The notes under the pieces: model-generated | What the model was told of the DNA's origin: nothing | Seen by the model: only the letters and a program-made list of their open reading frames with translations | Database searches by the model: none | Shown here: in pieces, positions 52,984 through 62,019 of the stretch | Layout of the letters: each line of letters begins with the position of its first letter | Position numbering within the stretch: the stretch's first letter is position 1 | Assembly: GCA_021300155.1 (NCBI GenBank) | Contig: JAJTID010000031.1 | Coordinates: 1 to 62,019, forward strand | Reading direction: 5' to 3' | From: Pirellula sp. | GTDB lineage: Bacteria > Planctomycetota > Planctomycetia > Pirellulales > Pirellulaceae | DNA length: 62,019 nucleotides | Translations under genes and position numbers: made by a program

Positions 52984-53769
52984 ATGAAAGTATTTGTCCA
53001 TCAGGTCAAGCTGGACTCGCCGTATTACTTGGCGATTCAGAACGCTATGCATTGGTTTTGGGAAAGGGGCTACGAAGTCGTTCCCTTCAATGTCCAAGAA
53101 GTGCAGGAGGGGACTGTGGAAGCGATGGTCCGCAGTTCGCCCAACGATTCGATCGTACGCGCCGTTCCTGAAGTGCTTCGATTGTTGCTCAAAAAGCTGG
53201 GCCGACCTGAGCCTCCACTCTTTGACTTACCTGCATGCTTAACTCCTTGGATTGGGAGGTTCACTTGGGAAACGACGCTGGGCCAGGTGCGTGAGCAAGT
53301 CGACTCGGAGATTTCCTTCAACCCATTTCATATTCGACCGTTGGATCATCGCCGGTTGTTCAAAGGAACGGTCGTTTACGGTTTACGAGATTTGATACCT
53401 TCGGCCTCGCTTGCAGACCAAACTCCTGTTCTTGCACAACAGAAAGTGGAGTTCAAATCGGAATGGCGGGCGTTTGTGTTGCGGGATAAGATTTTGCACG
53501 TTGCCCATGTGAAGGGGGATCCACTCTTGTTTCCGGATCGAGATGCGATGATCGCGGCGTCGGAGGCCTACACCGAACGCCCCATCGCGTTTGGAATGGA
53601 CTGGGGTATCACTCCCGCCGGGCAAACGATGCTGATTGAGGTCAATGATGGCTATTCACTAGGAAATTACGGTATGCATGGAATGATGCATACCGCGATG
53701 ATCGAAGCACGCTGGCGAGAGCTCATGGATTTACCTGACAACGGGATCGGCGAGTGCTTCACAAGGTAA
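52984..53769 (+). CDS. ATP-grasp protein of the R2K clade (DUF4343-like)
   Basis: A protein of 261 residues with a Rossmann-like N-terminal part (VFVHQVKLDSPYYLAIQNAM) and an ATP-grasp core ending in SEWRAFVLRDKILHVAHVKG and ILIEVNDGYSLGNYG-type phrases (as seen: MLIEVNDGYSLGNYGMHGM). This WRAFV plus EVNDGYSLG pattern is the R2K clade. Such enzymes ligate amino groups or modify peptides in biological-conflict and peptide-tagging loci, though many lack known roles. It follows the zinc dehydrogenase by 16 bases, suggesting a joint pathway. Confidence 0.85.
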   Translation: MKVFVHQVKLDSPYYLAIQNAMHWFWERGYEVVPFNVQEVQEGTVEAMVRSSPNDSIVRAVPEVLRLLLKKLGRPEPPLFDLPACLTPWIGRFTWETTLGQVREQVDSEISFNPFHIRPLDHRRLFKGTVVYGLRDLIPSASLADQTPVLAQQKVEFKSEWRAFVLRDKILHVAHVKGDPLLFPDRDAMIAASEAYTERPIAFGMDWGITPAGQTMLIEVNDGYSLGNYGMHGMMHTAMIEARWRELMDLPDNGIGECFTR

Positions 53770-53821
53770 ACGGGTTGCGTTTTTCAACGCTAATTTCAAC
53801 GCTAAGGTGCTTATTGGGGCG

Positions 53822-55216
53822 ATGCATGACGCAACGTCCTTCCTCACAAGAAACGACTCCACGATGTCACAGGACTCTTCAGGCTCTGCTCCCGCCCAAT
53901 CAGTAGCGGATAGCAATTCGCGAAACAACGAATCTCTGAAATCGACGATTCTGACTAATCGTTCGTTTTGGGGATTGGCCGTTACGCAGTTCCTAGGTGC
54001 CTTCAACGACAATCTCTACAAACAACTTATGCTCTTGATGGCAATACCTGCTATTGGAGCAGACATCAGTGAAGATACCCAGGGTTGGGCGACTGCACTC
54101 TTTAGCCTGCCGTTTGTCCTCTTCAGCAGCTTTGCAGGATATCTGTCGGACAAGTATAGCAAGAGCGTTATCATCGTACTCTGCAAGTTCGCAGAAGTTA
54201 TCATCACGCTTTTGGCCGTTACTGCCTTCTTATCGTATGCTTCGCTAGAGGATTGGGGGACGTGGACAGTGCTCTTCATGATGGGATTGCACAGTACGAT
54301 GTTTGGGCCAGCCAAATACGGCATTCTCCCGGAGTTGTTTCGCAAGGACGAGCTTCCACGGGCCAACGGCCTCATACTCATGTCCACCTTTCTCGCCATC
54401 ATTCTCGGAGTCGTTACGGCCGGTGTGTTGAAAGATCTGCTGGTTGTCGCTGACGACGCGGGAAATCCAGACTGTAGCCGATTGTGGATCGGATCCTTAG
54501 TGTGTACTGTAATGGCTGTTATTGGAACATGCACCTCGTTTCTCATTCGTAAGACCTCAGCAGCACAGCCGACAGCGGTCATGTCGCTCGGTGATTTCGG
54601 CGTGAGCAAGTCAATCCGTAGTTTGCTATGGAATGACAAACCACTGCTGGCATCGATCATTGTCTCAAGCATGTTTTATGTGATCGCTGGCGTGGTGATG
54701 CCCACTGTCAATGTGCTCGGAAAGAATCAACTCAAGATAGAGCTGGACACCCATACAAGTCTGCTAACCGGCGGTTTAGCCATTGGCATTATCGTTGGAG
54801 CCGTGTTAGCCAACGTCGTCTTGAAGAAATTGCGTCCCGGTAACCAAGTGTTGCTTGGTACCATCGGAATGTTCGTCACGTTGGTGTTGTTGGGCTTTTG
54901 GAAACCAGGTGGTGCCCATTTACTTGGATATTGGGGAGCATTGATTGGGTTGATAACGACGGGAATGTTTGCTGCTGTGTTTATTGTTCCGATCCAAGTG
55001 TTCATGCAATCGAGGCCACCTGCGGAGATAAAAGGGCGGATGATTGGCACGATGAACTTCGCAAACTTTGTCGGGATCTTGATTGCAGGCCCGCTTTATC
55101 AATTGTTTCTCATAATAGCGACGTCGATTGGTTGGCCGGTCTCGTCGATTTTCTGGATGCTCGCTGTATTGCTCATCCCTATTGCGATTCGATTTCGTTT
55201 GCCCACGATCGCCTAA
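53822..55216 (+). CDS. MFS transporter (LplT-like)
   Basis: An integral membrane protein of about 464 residues with about twelve hydrophobic spans. Near the start, TQFLGAFNDNLYKQLMLL and later GYLSDKYSKSVIIVLCKFAE follow the pattern of the MFS group that includes lysophospholipid transporters and muropeptide permeases. The N-terminal 45 residues are Ser-rich and cytoplasmic. The start is unclear: GTG at 53807, ATG at 53822 and ATG at 53867 are all in frame; the middle one is used. The substrate cannot be deduced. Confidence 0.85.
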   Translation: MHDATSFLTRNDSTMSQDSSGSAPAQSVADSNSRNNESLKSTILTNRSFWGLAVTQFLGAFNDNLYKQLMLLMAIPAIGADISEDTQGWATALFSLPFVLFSSFAGYLSDKYSKSVIIVLCKFAEVIITLLAVTAFLSYASLEDWGTWTVLFMMGLHSTMFGPAKYGILPELFRKDELPRANGLILMSTFLAIILGVVTAGVLKDLLVVADDAGNPDCSRLWIGSLVCTVMAVIGTCTSFLIRKTSAAQPTAVMSLGDFGVSKSIRSLLWNDKPLLASIIVSSMFYVIAGVVMPTVNVLGKNQLKIELDTHTSLLTGGLAIGIIVGAVLANVVLKKLRPGNQVLLGTIGMFVTLVLLGFWKPGGAHLLGYWGALIGLITTGMFAAVFIVPIQVFMQSRPPAEIKGRMIGTMNFANFVGILIAGPLYQLFLIIATSIGWPVSSIFWMLAVLLIPIAIRFRLPTIA

Positions 55217-55325
55217 CGAAACTTGGCCACGCCATAACACCACGTCCCACACCTTCACACAGGCAATGAATCCTACCCAATGGCACTTGGCATGTTTCCA
55301 AGCGGGTTATACGCTTTAGACATCT

Positions 55326-58187
55326 ATGGCAAAGAAAAAAGGGACTTCATCGGCCGAAACAGCGGCTCCAAAACGGGCGATCGAACTCAGAGGTGCGACA
55401 CAGCACAATTTGAAGGGATTGGATATCGATTTTCCGATCGGTCAATTGACCGTCATCTGTGGGGTCAGCGGTAGCGGCAAATCTTCGCTCGCCTTCGACA
55501 CCCTCTACGCCGAAGGACAACGCAGATACATCGAAAGCTTCTCGGCCTACACGCGGCAATTTCTTCAACGTCTCGATAAACCAAAGTTCGAGCGTTTGGA
55601 TCCCCTCCCGCCCTCGATTGCGGTCACGCGTGACGCAAGATCCAGAAACAATCGTAGTACTGTCGGAACAGCCAGCGACATCCTCGAGTACTTGAGGCTC
55701 GCATTTGCAAATCGAGCAGAACTCTTCTGTTACCAATGTGGTGTGAAAGTTACCGCACACACCACCAGTTCGATTCTAAACTCCTTGAACCATCAGCCCA
55801 ACACTCGCAGTTTGGTCGGCTTCGAGATCCAATGGCAAACACAAAACGATCTGGCAATGTTACTTGCCGATTTGCAATCGACTGGATTTGTTCGCCTGGT
55901 GGTGAATGGGAAATCGGTTCACTTGGCAGAGACAGAACGTTCTCAACTGGCAGAAACAATGAACGACCAGAACAAGGCGTTGGTTGTTGTCGATCGATTG
56001 AGTTGGCAAGGGAGTATCGATGAACGCTGGACGCAGTCTGTGCAGACTTCGCTGGATCAGGCGCTGCTGCATGAGACGGCCAAGGTGTTCGTGCTGTGTG
56101 AAAACAGCACGGGGAATGTCTTGGTCGACGGCAAGATGTTTCAAGGACGAATATACTCGCCGTTCCTCCGCTGTGAGGCATGCGCCATTGACTATCCCGA
56201 TGCAAACACCAGCCTTTTCAATTTCAATCATCCCATTGGGGCTTGTCCGTCCTGCGAAGGGTTCGGGGAAACAGTTGCGATCGATCAAGCCAAAGTGATT
56301 CCCGATCGATCGCTGTCGCTTCAAGAGGGTGCAATCGCTCCATGGCGAACGCCAAGCTATTCGCATGAATTGGACGCGTTGCTGGCTCTGGCAACGGATT
56401 TTAGTATTCCAACGAATGTCCCAGTAGAGAAACTTCAGCCCAAACATTGGAAGATTATTCAGGAAGGAGTGCCGTCTCGCAATTTCGGAGGATTGAAGGG
56501 ATTCTTTGCTTGGCTGGAGCGTAAGAAATACAAAATGCATGTTCGCGTCTTCCTGTCGCGTTGGAGAAGCTACTCGAAGTGTGCCGAATGCGATGGCAAA
56601 CGGCTTAGCAAGTTGTCCTTGTCCTACAAGCTGGATGGTCATACCTTTGCCGACATCTGCGCTATGGAGATCGATAACCTCATTCCTTTACTGTCGAATG
56701 AGCCTGTCAAAGCGAACATACTGGCGATCTCGGAGTTGGACGTTTCGGCAAACTCGATGTGGTTAGCAGCCGAGTCGCATTCCCAGTACAACGCGTCAGA
56801 ACCTCAACGGCAATCGATCGCTCGATTGCAAAGTATGCAGCAGGTTGGACTGGGGTACCTGACACTAGATCGCCCGATTCACACATTGAGTAGTGGCGAA
56901 GCACAGCGAGTGAATTTGACGAGCCTATTGGGTTCTGATTTAGTCGACATGCTGTATGTCTTTGATGAACCAACCGTCGGGTTGCATCCCCAAGATGTCA
57001 AACGCGTGGCAAACTCCATTCTTCAAATTCGCGATCGAGGTAACACGGTAATCTTGGTCGAGCACGAACCTGCGATGATGCAACTCGCCGATCGAATTCT
57101 TGAGATAGGACCTGAAGCAGGTATTCGAGGCGGCCGAGTCGTTTTCGATGGAACGGTGGAGACATTGTTGAAGTCGAAATCGACCACTGGTCGTTATTTG
57201 CGAGGAGATTCGCCGCGAGCCAAAGCAAAGCGTCGATCGGACCAATGGTTATCACTTCGTGGGGCATCCGGCAGAAACCTTCAAGTGCCCGAATTGCGAA
57301 TACCGATCGGTTGCTTCACTGCCGTGAGCGGCCCGAGCGGATCGGGCAAGAGTTCGCTCCTGCTGGAGACGCTCGTGTCAGCGATCGAACTACCGTTGAG
57401 CAACAACAAAGCCGTTGAGGGTCTTCCGTATCAGGAGTTGGTGGGAGTAGAGTTTCTCACCGGATGTCAATCCATTGACCAAAGCCCCATCCCGCGATCC
57501 GCACGAAGCACACCTGCAACGTATTGCAAAGCGATGGATGCGATCCGCGAAGCCTTTGCCTCCACTGCCGATGCGCGCAACAAAAAGATGAACGCGAGCC
57601 ACTTCAGCTTCAACAGCGAACAGGGGAGATGCCCTACCTGCGAAGGGCTGGGAACGACAACCGTCGAAATGCAATTCATGGCGGATATCCAGCTTCCGTG
57701 CTCGGATTGCGATGGCAAGCGGTTTCGTTCGGAGGTGCTCGAAGTTCGGTACCGAGATCGAACGATTCACGAAGTTTTGCAGTTGAGTGTGGAAGAATCC
57801 TTTGAGTTCTTTCGCGGTGACATCGATGTGCAAGAACGCCTTCGGCTTTTGATCGAGATTGGCTTAGGCTATCTCCCTTTAGGGCAGAGTCTATCTACCC
57901 TTTCTGCGGGCGAGTCGACCCGACTAAAACTAGCTTCTTTACTGGCTGGGACATCTTCCGTGCGGTCAGGGGAACTCATTGTGCTCGACGAACCGACCAC
58001 GGGTCTCCATTTTATCGATGTCAATCGGCTTTTGGATTGCCTTGATTTATTGTTGGCGCGTGGCAACACTGTGGTCGTCATCGAGCACAACGAACAGTTA
58101 ATCGAGTCTGCCGACTATGTTGTCGAAATGGGACCGATGGCTGGCCCTTACGGGGGCAAAGTCGTTCGGCAGGATTGGTGCGATTAA
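55326..58187 (+). CDS. uvrA: UvrA-family ATPase, divergent
   Basis: A protein of 953 residues with the UvrA layout: Walker A GVSGSGKSS at 46-54, FDTLYAEGQRRYIESFSAYT, zinc motifs (CEACAIDYPD, CPSCEG; CPTCEG, CSDC) and a second Walker A GPSGSGKSS at 669-677, with DEPTVGLHPQD and DEPTTGLHFID. UvrA finds damaged DNA for excision repair. Both ABC signatures differ from the canonical LSGGEAQR: here LSSGEAQR and LSAGESTR. The zinc finger near 135 and the UvrB-binding part are short and unlike the canonical. It may be a UvrA paralogue (UvrA2 type) rather than the main repair UvrA. Confidence 0.85.
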   Translation: MAKKKGTSSAETAAPKRAIELRGATQHNLKGLDIDFPIGQLTVICGVSGSGKSSLAFDTLYAEGQRRYIESFSAYTRQFLQRLDKPKFERLDPLPPSIAVTRDARSRNNRSTVGTASDILEYLRLAFANRAELFCYQCGVKVTAHTTSSILNSLNHQPNTRSLVGFEIQWQTQNDLAMLLADLQSTGFVRLVVNGKSVHLAETERSQLAETMNDQNKALVVVDRLSWQGSIDERWTQSVQTSLDQALLHETAKVFVLCENSTGNVLVDGKMFQGRIYSPFLRCEACAIDYPDANTSLFNFNHPIGACPSCEGFGETVAIDQAKVIPDRSLSLQEGAIAPWRTPSYSHELDALLALATDFSIPTNVPVEKLQPKHWKIIQEGVPSRNFGGLKGFFAWLERKKYKMHVRVFLSRWRSYSKCAECDGKRLSKLSLSYKLDGHTFADICAMEIDNLIPLLSNEPVKANILAISELDVSANSMWLAAESHSQYNASEPQRQSIARLQSMQQVGLGYLTLDRPIHTLSSGEAQRVNLTSLLGSDLVDMLYVFDEPTVGLHPQDVKRVANSILQIRDRGNTVILVEHEPAMMQLADRILEIGPEAGIRGGRVVFDGTVETLLKSKSTTGRYLRGDSPRAKAKRRSDQWLSLRGASGRNLQVPELRIPIGCFTAVSGPSGSGKSSLLLETLVSAIELPLSNNKAVEGLPYQELVGVEFLTGCQSIDQSPIPRSARSTPATYCKAMDAIREAFASTADARNKKMNASHFSFNSEQGRCPTCEGLGTTTVEMQFMADIQLPCSDCDGKRFRSEVLEVRYRDRTIHEVLQLSVEESFEFFRGDIDVQERLRLLIEIGLGYLPLGQSLSTLSAGESTRLKLASLLAGTSSVRSGELIVLDEPTTGLHFIDVNRLLDCLDLLLARGNTVVVIEHNEQLIESADYVVEMGPMAGPYGGKVVRQDWCD

Positions 58188-58204
58188 GTCTTCCGCAATA
58201 TTTA

Positions 58205-59590
58205 TTACAGCTCCTTGATCATGATATTGCGAAACTGAACCAATGCAGGAGGGCTAGTCCATTTCCCATCCTTCTTGTTGCCGTGATGTTGCAATACGAC
58301 AGGACCTTTCGGCGGAAGATCTGGAATCGTTGCATTTTCGATAACGCTCTTGCCATTCAATGTGACAGAAACAGTTTTGTCGATCACAGTGATTTCAAAG
58401 CGATTCCACTTGCCCACTTCGTTATCGGCTTTCGTTTTTGGTGTGACTGCAGCTCGCACTTCGGGTGGCATGTTTTTGTCGCGGCGCACGCCGTACATTT
58501 CTCCCGAGCCGATGGGCCAGCACCAAATGTTGATTTGATGTTTTGAACTGCCGCGAACATAGATTCCCGAATCGGAATCGGGAATCGATAACGTGATCGG
58601 TTTTCCATTGCCATCTACCGCTTCGGAACCGTCGGGCAAGATCTGCGCTACGCGCGGATTGATGTAGGGTGTTTCTTTGATACGCCAATCCGCAATCAAC
58701 ATGTAGTTTGTGTACTCTTTCGCCGAGACCAACGATTTCTCCCCTTTCGATTCGCTTTCGCCGTCGTAGTCCAACACTTCGTTGACGACCTTCCAGTGGC
58801 CGTTGTCCCCTTCAGGAACTTTCCAGCCGTCGAGATTGATGCCTGTGAACAATGGTATAAATCCTTCACCAGAAGAAGCCGTTTCCGATTCGGTCGCTCC
58901 TGTGCTTGGTAACTCTTGGATTCGAAGGTTTCTAAAGTGGCACTCCGATCCTTCGGACTCCAAGAAGATATAACCCTTGCGCGGTTTGCAATCTTGTCCT
59001 TTGGTGACTTCTACTCCGTTCACGCTCAATGTCACTTCTCCATTCCGTGCGACCACTCGATAGTGGTTCCATTCGGGTGAACTTTTCGATAGCTCCTGCG
59101 TTGGAAAGGCTCTCTGGCTGTTCTTGGCTGATTTATTCAACGGCTTCATTGTCGCGCCGTGGATCGGAAAGATATCCCCGTGCGTTGTAAACCGTTCGTT
59201 CTTTCCTGCAGCGTTATATCCGTTGTCGAGTATTTGGACTTCGATTCCTCGCGTGAAGGGAATCCCCATCGAGGGAATGCCATCTCCCCACAAGAATAGG
59301 CCAGCGTTGCCACCTGGCTTCATGTGCCTCCATTCGAGCTCGACTATAAAGTTTTCGTACATGCGATCGGTTCTCAAGACTCCCGTAGGCTTGCCTGTCG
59401 AGATGATCATATTGTCGCGCACGGTGAACGTGTCGGGCGCGACATTGACAGGCTTCCAACCATTGAGATTGTTGCCATTGAAAAGGGGAACCCAACCGCC
59501 GGAAAAAGCAGTCGTATTAGATGGTGATTGCGATAACGCAGGGCCGGTCAATGCCACAAGCATCGGGAGAGAAGCGAGCCAACGATGCAT
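58205..59590 (-). CDS. Secreted protein with two DUF1080 domains
   Basis: A protein of 461 residues with a signal peptide (about 1-20) and two copies of the DUF1080 beta-jelly-roll (3-keto-disaccharide hydrolase/LamG-like). The first runs about 30-220, starting WVPLFNGNNLNGWKPV, and the second about 238-461, starting FIPLFTGINLDGWKVPEG. Each contains Trp, Gly and Asp residues typical of the fold, and the second has the phrase SGIYVRGSSKHQINIW. It likely binds or cleaves a glycan outside the cell. It is divergent from the sulfatase, and both fit sulfated-polysaccharide use. Confidence 0.92.
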   Translation of the reverse strand: MHRWLASLPMLVALTGPALSQSPSNTTAFSGGWVPLFNGNNLNGWKPVNVAPDTFTVRDNMIISTGKPTGVLRTDRMYENFIVELEWRHMKPGGNAGLFLWGDGIPSMGIPFTRGIEVQILDNGYNAAGKNERFTTHGDIFPIHGATMKPLNKSAKNSQRAFPTQELSKSSPEWNHYRVVARNGEVTLSVNGVEVTKGQDCKPRKGYIFLESEGSECHFRNLRIQELPSTGATESETASSGEGFIPLFTGINLDGWKVPEGDNGHWKVVNEVLDYDGESESKGEKSLVSAKEYTNYMLIADWRIKETPYINPRVAQILPDGSEAVDGNGKPITLSIPDSDSGIYVRGSSKHQINIWCWPIGSGEMYGVRRDKNMPPEVRAAVTPKTKADNEVGKWNRFEITVIDKTVSVTLNGKSVIENATIPDLPPKGPVVLQHHGNKKDGKWTSPPALVQFRNIMIKEL

Positions 59591-59731
59591 TTTGATGTGC
59601 CTCCAAGTGGGAATCTGACGCAGGATGTAGTTCTAGTATTGTAGCAAACATCCGAACGTCGGTTCGATTAGAATACGTTTTGATGCTATGTTGCTGGAAT
59701 CCTCTTGAGCTCACATTCCGTGAGAATTTTG

Positions 59732-61279
59732 ATGAAAAAATCGATCTTGCTTTGCGGGCTGATACTCGCTGTTTCCCTACCTCGAGTTTCGACTAACGGA
59801 GCCGAACCCAAGGCTCAATCAATCGCGGCTCTCCCCAACATTGTCATTCTTTATGCAGATGACATGGGCTATGGTGACTTGGGAGTGCAGAATCCCGAAT
59901 CGAAGATTCCGACGCCGCACCTGGATCGACTGGCTGCCCAGGGGACACGATTCACCGATGCTCATAGCTCGTCCGGTGTGTGCACTCCGAGCCGCTATGC
60001 CATGCTCCAAGGTCGGTACCATTGGCGGAAGTTTCATGGCATCGTGAATAGCTTTGATCAGCCAATTTTGGATACGGAAAAGACGACGCTGGCTGAACTG
60101 TTGCGTCAGCAGGGATACAAAACAGCTTGCATTGGCAAGTGGCATCTCGGTTGGGATTGGAACGCGATCAAAAAATCAGGGGCACAAGAGCAATCAGCAG
60201 CGGGAGAAGGCAAGAAGAAAGCGGGGCAAGCGAAAGTGTTCGCGCCGGATGCATTCGATTGGAGCAAACAGATTCCTGGCGGACCACTCTCGCATGGCTT
60301 CGATTACTACTTTGGCGATGATGTTCCAAACTTTCCGCCCTATGCATGGTTCGAAAATGATCGTGTGATTACTGAGCCTTCGGTGGCGATGAGCAACCCG
60401 AAACCCACGGCAGAAGGGAACTGGGAAACTCGTCCAGGTCCGATGGTCAAGGATTGGGACTTTTGGGGCGTCATGCCAACGCTGACCACGAAAGCCGTCG
60501 ATTGGATCGGCAAACAGAAAGCGACCGAGCCCTTCTTTCTTTACTTTCCATTTACATCACCTCACGCTCCTATCATCCCCACCGACGAGTTCATTGGCAA
60601 ATCTAACGCAGGTGGTTATGGTGACTTCATGTCCCAAACCGACGATACGGTCGGCCGCGTTCTCCAAGCTCTCGAAACGAACGGACTGACAGAGAACACG
60701 ATCGTTATCTTTAGCGCCGACAATGGGCCAGAACACTATGCCTACGAACGGGTCAAACAATTCGGGCATCGAAGCATGGGGCCTTTGCGCGGATTGAAAC
60801 GTGACATTTGGGAAGGTGGGCATCGCGTTCCGATGATTATTCGTTGGCCTGGCAAAGTCCCCGCAGGAAAAGTCAATGATGGTTTGATGAGTCAAATCGA
60901 TTTGTATGCAACCATCTCCAAGATTGTGAATGCAGACATCCCCGAAGGATCTGCGGAAGATAGTTACAATCAACTTGAAATGATCCAAGGTAATGCGAAG
61001 AGTGCTCGCGATACCTTGGTGCATAACACAAACGCCAATGGGTATGCACTTCGGTACCAAGATTGGGTATTGATCGCAACAAAAACGGGCGCGGTGAGTA
61101 AGGTGCCCGATTGGTTCGACTCGGCCCATGGTTACACATCGCATGCATCTCCTGGAGAGTTGTACAATCTTCGCGAAGATATCGGGCAACGCAAAAATCT
61201 CTACGCAGAGATGCCAGACAAGGTGGCAGAGCTATCTCGCCGTCTAGAACAATTACGAGCGAAATCGCAAGTGCGATGA
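59732..61279 (+). CDS. Formylglycine-dependent sulfatase
   Basis: A secreted enzyme of 515 residues with a signal peptide (MKKSILLCGLILAVSLPRV). ILYADDMGYGDLG gives the metal site, and VCTPSRYAMLQGRY the C-x-P-S-R motif, whose Cys84 is converted to formylglycine. IGKWHLGWD and SADNGPEHYAYERV are conserved. It should hydrolyse sulfate esters of polysaccharides. A loop of about 45 residues rich in Lys and Glu follows HLGWDWN, typical of planctomycete type I members. The ATG at 59732 begins the signal; a TTG at 59705 is in frame. Confidence 0.94.
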   Translation: MKKSILLCGLILAVSLPRVSTNGAEPKAQSIAALPNIVILYADDMGYGDLGVQNPESKIPTPHLDRLAAQGTRFTDAHSSSGVCTPSRYAMLQGRYHWRKFHGIVNSFDQPILDTEKTTLAELLRQQGYKTACIGKWHLGWDWNAIKKSGAQEQSAAGEGKKKAGQAKVFAPDAFDWSKQIPGGPLSHGFDYYFGDDVPNFPPYAWFENDRVITEPSVAMSNPKPTAEGNWETRPGPMVKDWDFWGVMPTLTTKAVDWIGKQKATEPFFLYFPFTSPHAPIIPTDEFIGKSNAGGYGDFMSQTDDTVGRVLQALETNGLTENTIVIFSADNGPEHYAYERVKQFGHRSMGPLRGLKRDIWEGGHRVPMIIRWPGKVPAGKVNDGLMSQIDLYATISKIVNADIPEGSAEDSYNQLEMIQGNAKSARDTLVHNTNANGYALRYQDWVLIATKTGAVSKVPDWFDSAHGYTSHASPGELYNLREDIGQRKNLYAEMPDKVAELSRRLEQLRAKSQVR

Positions 61280-61479
61280 ACAAAGCTGACGGCAGTTCCT
61301 CCAATAAGTCACAAAGCGGATAGCGTCAGAGACTCATCCGACCGTTTTTTTCGGACGACCTCGTCGACGCAGAGTCGATGCTAGTTTGAACCGAACTGCT
61401 GTTCGTTGGACCCAATGGGCGTCGCCGTAGGAGCAACCTCGTTCCATGCAATTGTCCAGCCGATCTGAAATTTCTTCAC

Positions 61480-61755
61480 TCAACGGTTTTTGGGAACGCT
61501 GAACGCAATCGAGCCTTCAGGGGCCGGTTTGAAAGGTTGACTAAGAGCCGTAGAGACCTCGGGCGCTGATGCAAATGCATCAGTAACTTTTCGGCTTACG
61601 CCGCTCACTTTTTCTCCGAGCGATTGGACCACAGGAAAAAGCGTGGCGCAAATCACGCCCAACATGGTCGCATATTCCATCGTCGAGCTGCCCTCGTCGT
61701 TTTCTAGGAATCGACGGAAGGATCGTATTGCTCTGTTTTTGTGTTGCATGTCCAT
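61480..61755 (-). CDS. Flp-type pilin with extended C-terminus
   Basis: A protein of 91 residues. A basic leader is followed by EG and then SSTMEYATMLGVICATLF: cleavage after Gly gives Glu at +5 and the EYA motif. After the hydrophobic helix comes a tail of about 45 residues rich in Ser, Pro and Ala, longer than in the first Flp pilin at 31303-31494. AGGT precedes the ATG at 61755. No Tad genes are adjacent. The stretch 61280-61479 holds no further gene, only a weak TCCGA/TCGGA hairpin. Confidence 0.8.
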   Translation of the reverse strand: MDMQHKNRAIRSFRRFLENDEGSSTMEYATMLGVICATLFPVVQSLGEKVSGVSRKVTDAFASAPEVSTALSQPFKPAPEGSIAFSVPKNR

Positions 61756-61994
61756 CGATATACCTACACACTGAAATCAACAACTCGTGTTTCTTGATAA
61801 CGAAGGAACTCTATGTTGTCGTTTCTCGTTGTGTATGGTTGCCGGTCGTTCCCACCAATCGAATTTAAAGCCTCGCGGTGAAGCGAAAGCGAATATAACG
61901 ACTGTAGCGATTAAAGAACCAGCTGGAAGCTGAGTACTTGAACAGGTTCGTCGCAATTGAGCCTATCTCAAGCGAATGTTTCGGCGGTGACACG

Positions 61995-62019
61995 ATGAGT
62001 AAAGCAATTGGCAATTCAA
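61995..62019 (+). CDS. Possible start of a gene cut by the window end
   Basis: An ATG at 61995, with GGTGA four bases upstream, opens a frame MSKAIGNS to the end of the window. With only eight codons, this is a guess. The bases 61756-61994 before it show no other feature. Confidence 0.2.

Noticed and set aside
55860-56642. Minus-strand ORF of 260 codons inside the UvrA-like gene
   Set aside because: It is antisense to conserved UvrA sequence, and lacks an RBS and any recognisable motif.
60557-61189. Minus-strand ORF of 210 codons inside the sulfatase
   Set aside because: It is antisense to conserved sulfatase motifs, with Cys/His-rich random composition.

Overview
The window looks like a chromosomal piece of a planctomycete, most likely of the Pirellulaceae or a close relative. 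This rests on gene content: a DUF1549/DUF1553 plus DUF1501 pair with a WD40 partner, a DUF1559 pseudopilin, a BBP7-type outer-membrane barrel, tandem DUF1080 domains, a formylglycine sulfatase, a formylmethanofuran-dehydrogenase-type C subunit and an atypical SecA. Heptosyltransferase, LpxK, flagellar hook-associated proteins and lipoproteins indicate a Gram-negative-style envelope and a motile stage. No insertion sequence, prophage, CRISPR array, rRNA or tRNA was seen. Coding is dense on both strands, with many ATGA start/stop overlaps and several non-ATG starts.

Layout. 1-4.6 kb: the end of an unknown + strand gene, a palindromic repeat, and a minus-strand operon (TlpA-like thioredoxin, CPBP protease, unknown protein, fhcC), then a roughly 680-base divergent gap holding a long near-perfect hairpin. 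4.6-11.4 kb: housekeeping and envelope genes (GT9 heptosyltransferase, GT87 membrane glycosyltransferase, dnaK, pheA, lpxK). 11.6-17.1 kb: a seven-gene operon of three GspF-like membrane proteins, three pseudopilins and a DUF1559 pseudopilin, with no ATPase, secretin or peptidase gene alongside. 17.1-17.9 kb: an array of palindromic repeats. 17.9-23.2 kb: the DUF1549/1553, DUF1501 and WD40 genes. 23.3-31.8 kb: repeats, peroxiredoxin, short MnmE and Tmk, LOG-family protein, Gfo/Idh/MocA oxidoreductase, a secreted protein, a lipoprotein, an AEC carrier and a Flp pilin. 31.9-38.4 kb: SCO protein, flgN-flgK-flgL and the BBP7 barrel. 38.6-41.8 kb: a SecA-like ATPase lacking its C-terminal third, paired with a DnaA-like ATPase. 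41.8-48 kb: a giant alpha-2-macroglobulin. 48-51 kb: two sugar-nucleotide pyrophosphorylases flanked by direct copies of a palindromic repeat. 51-58.2 kb: FKBP, zinc dehydrogenase, R2K ATP-grasp protein, MFS transporter and a divergent UvrA. 58.2-62 kb: DUF1080 protein, sulfatase, a Flp-like pilin and possibly the start of another gene.

The strongest candidate for an undescribed system is the 11.6-17.1 kb operon. It has an inner-membrane platform made of three different GspF homologues and a set of pseudopilins resembling H/I, J and K, with DUF1559 as the likely major pilin. It would have to borrow a motor, secretin and prepilin peptidase from elsewhere. Next are the SecA-like/DnaA-like gene pair, and a DUF1553 domain split by about 390 residues of coiled coil. 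Four families of intergenic palindromes (here called A to D) recur and are nested or adjacent; they also create many false ORFs.

All family assignments come from reading motifs and overall organisation by eye. No database search, structure prediction or promoter mapping was possible.
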